DNA from: Nitrospirota bacterium
GTDB lineage: Bacteria; Nitrospirota_A; Leptospirillia; Leptospirillales; Leptospirillaceae
DNA length: 6,968 nucleotides
Assembly (NCBI GenBank): GCA_021795275.1
Contig: JAJYPO010000116.1
Coordinates: 1 to 6,968, forward strand
Direction of reading: 5' to 3'
Shown here: positions 4,384 to 6,968 of the stretch, one piece after another
How positions within the stretch are numbered: position 1 is the stretch's first letter
Layout: each line of letters opens with the position of its first letter
Translations under genes and position numbers: made by a program
Notes under the pieces: generated by a model
Seen by the model: only the letters and a program-made list of their open reading frames with translations
Database searches by the model: none
What the model was told of the DNA's origin: nothing

Positions 4384-6761
4384 ACCTCCCTTCTCCCCCA
4401 GACGCCTTCCCTGGGGCGATCCCCGAAGGCCTTTCCGAAGAGGAGGCCCGGAAAAGGCTGGAGTCGACAGGTCCCAATTCGGTCCCTCTTCCCGAACCGC
4501 CCCCCGGTCGCCTCCTGCTCGCAAAATTCTGGGGACCCGTGCCCTGGATGCTGGAAACCGCCTTCCTTCTCGAACTCGCGACCGGCAAAGATCTCGAAGC
4601 CCTGATCGTGATCCTCCTTCTCCTGATGAATGGCCTTCTGGCCTTTCTGAAGGAGGAAAAGGGGAAAGCTGCCCTCCGCCTTCTCCGGGACAAGATGGAG
4701 GTAACCGCCCGCGTCAGGCGGGACCGTCTCTGGAAGACAGTTCCCGCACGGGAAATCGTTCCGGGAGACCTCGTCCATGTCCGCCAGGGGGACTTCGTCC
4801 CGGCCGACCTCCTCCTGGACTCCGGAACACCGCTCCTCGACCAGTCCTCCCTGACCGGAGAATCCCTTCCTGTCCCGAAGGGTCCGGGGGATCCGCTCTT
4901 CGCCGGGACCTTCGTCCGCCGGGGGGAGGGAACGGGACGGGTTACCCGGACAGGAAAGGACTGCGCCTTTGGCCGGACGGTCCAGCTTGTCCACGATGCC
5001 GAAACACGAAGCCACGCCGAAGCGACGGTGCTTCAGATCGTCCGCTCCCTCCTTCTGACGGACCTTCTCCTCGCACTCGTCATCGTCCCTCTCTCCCTCA
5101 GGAACGGGCTCTCTTTGTCCGCGATCACGGCCTTTGTTCTCATTCTCCTGATTTCGGCCATTCCGATCGCCCTGCCGCCCATGTTTACCCTGGCCAACGC
5201 GCTCTCCGCCGTGACCCTCGGAAAACGAGAGGTCCTGGTGACCCGTCTCTCCGCGATTTCGGATGCGGCGGCCATGGAAGAACTGATTTGCGACAAGACC
5301 GGAACCCTGACCGAAAACCGTCTGGCGGTCTTCGATGTCAGCCCGGCACCCGGCCATTCCGGGACGGAACTTCTCCAGGCGGCGATGAACGCCTCCGACG
5401 CCGCGACCCTGGACCCGCTCGATCTTGCCATTCTTGTCGAGGGAAAGCGCCGGGGGCTTGTCCCCGGGTCAGAGCGTTCCCGGATTTCCTTCACCCCCTT
5501 CGATCCCTCCACGAAGCGCACGGAGGCTCTCCTCGAGGAGTCAGGGACCCGGATCCGTGTCGTCAAGGGCTCTCCTCCCCTCCTTTCAGCCCTGGGCCTT
5601 CTCACTGATCTCCTCCCGCCGGCTCTCCCCGGAGGACAGCGGCCGGTGGCCGTTCTGTCCGGTCCGGAAAATGGCCCGCTAAAGCTTTTGGGGGTCCTTT
5701 CCTTTTCCGATCCCTTAAGACACGACAGCCGGCAGACACTTGACCGTCTCCGGGATCTGGGGGTGCGTATCCGTCTGGCGACGGGGGACACGCCGGAGGC
5801 CGCCATTCCGGTCGCGCGCGCCCTGGGGCTCTCCGGGGATCCCTGCTCGGGGAAACCGGACCCCTTTCGGGAGGAGTGCGACCTTTTCGCGGGGATTCTC
5901 CCTGAAGACAAGTTCATTCTCGTCAGGAGGCTTCAGGAAAAAGGACGGATCGTGGGAATGACCGGGGACGGAGTCAATGATGCGCCGGCTCTCAGGCAGG
6001 CGGAGGTCGGAATCGCCGTGGCCCGCTCCACCGATATCGCCCGGGCCTCGGCGGGGCTTGTGCTGCTGTCGCCAGGCCTTTCCGGCCTGGTCGAGGTCGT
6101 CCTTGAAGGCCGGCGGGTCACCCGGCGCCTCCAGAGCTACATTCTCAACAAGATTGTGAAAACCATCGAAATCGCGTTTTTCCTCACAGGAGGGCTCCTC
6201 CTTCTCCACACGGCCGTCATCGGATCCCGTCAGGTCCTGCTCCTCATCTTCACCAACGACTTTGTGACCATGGCCCTGGCCAGCGACCGGGTGAGGATTT
6301 CCGAAAGACCGGACATCCTCAATATCCGCCAGACGATGATCCGGGGATTCCTCTTTGCCGCCCTCTGGCTCCTCCTGACCTTTTCCCTGTTCCGTGCAGG
6401 TCAGACCATCCTCCATCTTTCCCCGGAGAAGTGCCAGACGCTTTCCTTCCTGACCCTGGTCCTGACGGGAATCGGAAATGTCCTTGTCATCCGGCATCCC
6501 GGACCCCTGGTCAAATCTCCTCCCTCCCGGACCCTTCTCCTGATTCTGGGAGCCGACATTCTCGTTGCGGGGATCCTGGCAGGAACCCCCTTTCTTTTCT
6601 CTCCCCTTCCGTTACCGGTCATTTGTGGTGTTTTTGGAATCGTAGGTGGGGCCACCCTGGCCATTGAAGTTCTGAAGTCACTTCAGACCGGCCCCGATCG
6701 GGCGGGAGATGAGGGAGGGAGGCTGGTTTCCGGGAGCGCCGCTCCTCCAGGAGAGAAATGA
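4380..6761 (+). CDS. P3A-type plasma-membrane proton-efflux P-type ATPase
   Basis: A 793-residue P-type ATPase of the P3A (H+-ATPase) group, expected to pump protons out across the cytoplasmic membrane using ATP. Order: N-terminal cation-ATPase region GLSEEEARKRLESTGPN (17-33); M1-M2 (about 50-90); actuator domain with SSLTGESLPV (156-165); M3-M4 (about 222-275) with PIALPP (262-267); phosphorylation motif DKTGTLT, D305; nucleotide-binding domain with FTPFDPSTKRTEA (371-383) and KGSP (395-398); hinge TGDGVNDAP (528-536); M5-M10 (about 590-763). N626-D627 in M6 correspond to the region of the essential aspartate (D684) of plant AHA2, supporting H+ transport. No N-terminal heavy-metal-binding motif and no CPC/CPx in M4, which argues against a metal pump. 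The tail after M10 is only about 30 residues, without a long autoinhibitory domain. The start has AGGAGG 6 nt upstream, buried in a hairpin with the regulator stop. The 3' end overlaps the convergent EAL gene by 84 bp. Confidence 0.95.
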   Translation: MDLPSPPDAFPGAIPEGLSEEEARKRLESTGPNSVPLPEPPPGRLLLAKFWGPVPWMLETAFLLELATGKDLEALIVILLLLMNGLLAFLKEEKGKAALRLLRDKMEVTARVRRDRLWKTVPAREIVPGDLVHVRQGDFVPADLLLDSGTPLLDQSSLTGESLPVPKGPGDPLFAGTFVRRGEGTGRVTRTGKDCAFGRTVQLVHDAETRSHAEATVLQIVRSLLLTDLLLALVIVPLSLRNGLSLSAITAFVLILLISAIPIALPPMFTLANALSAVTLGKREVLVTRLSAISDAAAMEELICDKTGTLTENRLAVFDVSPAPGHSGTELLQAAMNASDAATLDPLDLAILVEGKRRGLVPGSERSRISFTPFDPSTKRTEALLEESGTRIRVVKGSPPLLSALGLLTDLLPPALPGGQRPVAVLSGPENGPLKLLGVLSFSDPLRHDSRQTLDRLRDLGVRIRLATGDTPEAAIPVARALGLSGDPCSGKPDPFREECDLFAGILPEDKFILVRRLQEKGRIVGMTGDGVNDAPALRQAEVGIAVARSTDIARASAGLVLLSPGLSGLVEVVLEGRRVTRRLQSYILNKIVKTIEIAFFLTGGLLLLHTAVIGSRQVLLLIFTNDFVTMALASDRVRISERPDILNIRQTMIRGFLFAALWLLLTFSLFRAGQTILHLSPEKCQTLSFLTLVLTGIGNVLVIRHPGPLVKSPPSRTLLLILGADILVAGILAGTPFLFSPLPLPVICGVFGIVGGATLAIEVLKSLQTGPDRAGDEGGRLVSGSAAPPGEK
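6671..6687. repeat. 17-bp inverted repeat at the 3' end of the EAL gene
   Basis: TCTGAAGT (6671-6678) and ACTTCAGA (6680-6687) are perfect inverted arms around one central base, covering the stop codon of the minus-strand EAL gene and lying inside the ATPase coding region. Neither strand shows a U tract after it, and an RNA loop would use up the central bases, leaving about 7 bp. It could be a weak terminator or a chance dyad. Confidence 0.3.
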
Positions 6762-6968
6762 ATCGAAGGCAAGGGCGGGGCTTGCGAGAAATCCCTGGAA
6801 GCTCCTGACTCCAAGCTCCTTGAGAAAGTCCCGTTCCCCAACGCTTTCCATTCCTTCGGCGCAGGTTTCAAGGCCAAGGGCCTGGGCCATTATGACAATC
6901 AGGTGCCCGATTTCGAAGGCCTCGCTGTCCCTGTGGATATTCCGGACGAAGGACCGGTCGATCTTCAG
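6678..6968 (-). CDS. EAL-domain (cyclic-di-GMP phosphodiesterase) protein, C-terminal end
   Basis: The last 96 codons of a gene that enters from beyond the right edge and ends at TGA 6680-6678. The fragment starts with LKIDRSFV, the conserved EAL segment carrying a catalytic lysine (fragment residue 2), followed by MAQALGLETCAEGMES (27-42, the AEGVE-type motif with its glutamate E41) and FQGFLASPAL (57-66, conserved Q58). The late catalytic residues are thus kept, which fits an active phosphodiesterase cleaving c-di-GMP to pGpG, but the EAL signature itself and any GGDEF, PAS or membrane domains lie outside the window. The last 21 or so residues (after SWRSG) are not conserved EAL sequence and lie antisense to the ATPase C-terminus. 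No start or regulatory signals are in view. Confidence 0.9.
   Translation of the reverse strand: MKIDRSFVRNIHRDSEAFEIGHLIVIMAQALGLETCAEGMESVGERDFLKELGVRSFQGFLASPALAFDSFLSWRSGAPGNQPPSLISRPIGAGLK

Noticed and set aside
4350..5357. Minus-strand open frame (335 codons) antisense to the start of the ATPase
   Set aside because: Low-complexity, charge-rich translation without motifs, lying opposite a clearly conserved P-type ATPase.
5033..6497. Minus-strand open frames (294 and 260 codons) antisense to the ATPase
   Set aside because: Arg/Ser-rich or Glu/Gly-rich translations typical of shadow frames of GC-rich genes; no ribosome-binding site or family resemblance.

Overview
The window looks like a piece of chromosome from a GC-rich Gram-negative bacterium, and an acidophile such as Leptospirillum (Nitrospirota) is the best guess. 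The separate alpha and beta glycyl-tRNA synthetase subunits (glyQ, glyS) and an LpxL/HtrB-type acyltransferase point to a Gram-negative bacterium. A P3A-type proton-efflux ATPase, commonest in bacteria and archaea of acidic or ion-stressed habitats, points to acid. The genus is an inference from gene content; no rRNA or other phylogenetic marker is present.

Layout. Positions 1-1965 carry, on the minus strand, glyQ and the first half of glyS, joined by an ATGA stop/start overlap and preceded by a sigma-70-like promoter at 2010-2038. A 394-bp gap (1966-2359) separates them from a plus-strand LpxL-family acyltransferase (2360-3298). This converges on a 61-residue minus-strand CDGSH iron-sulfur protein (3376-3561), with a 28-bp perfect palindrome between them that looks like a terminator for the CDGSH gene. 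An AT-rich divergent intergenic region (3562-3823) separates the CDGSH gene from a plus-strand two-gene operon: an XRE-family regulator with a C-terminal cupin domain (3824-4369), then a 793-residue P-type H+-ATPase (4380-6761). The last feature is the C-terminal end of an EAL-domain protein on the minus strand (6678 to beyond the window edge), whose 3' end overlaps the ATPase gene by 84 bp tail to tail.

How the genes fit together. glyQS is housekeeping. The most interesting unit is the regulator-ATPase operon, probably a proton-export module with its own controller. The regulator has no visible Shine-Dalgarno sequence, and a -35/-10 pair with 17-bp spacing would place the transcription start at or next to its ATG, suggesting a leaderless message. 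A 12-bp perfect palindrome lies just upstream of the -35. At the junction with the ATPase, an 11-bp perfect hairpin has the regulator's stop codon as its loop and the ATPase ribosome-binding site in its 3' arm, predicting strict translational coupling. Lipid A/lysophospholipid acylation, Fe-S chemistry and cyclic-di-GMP turnover nearby are compatible with envelope and acid adaptation, but nothing in the sequence proves a functional link.
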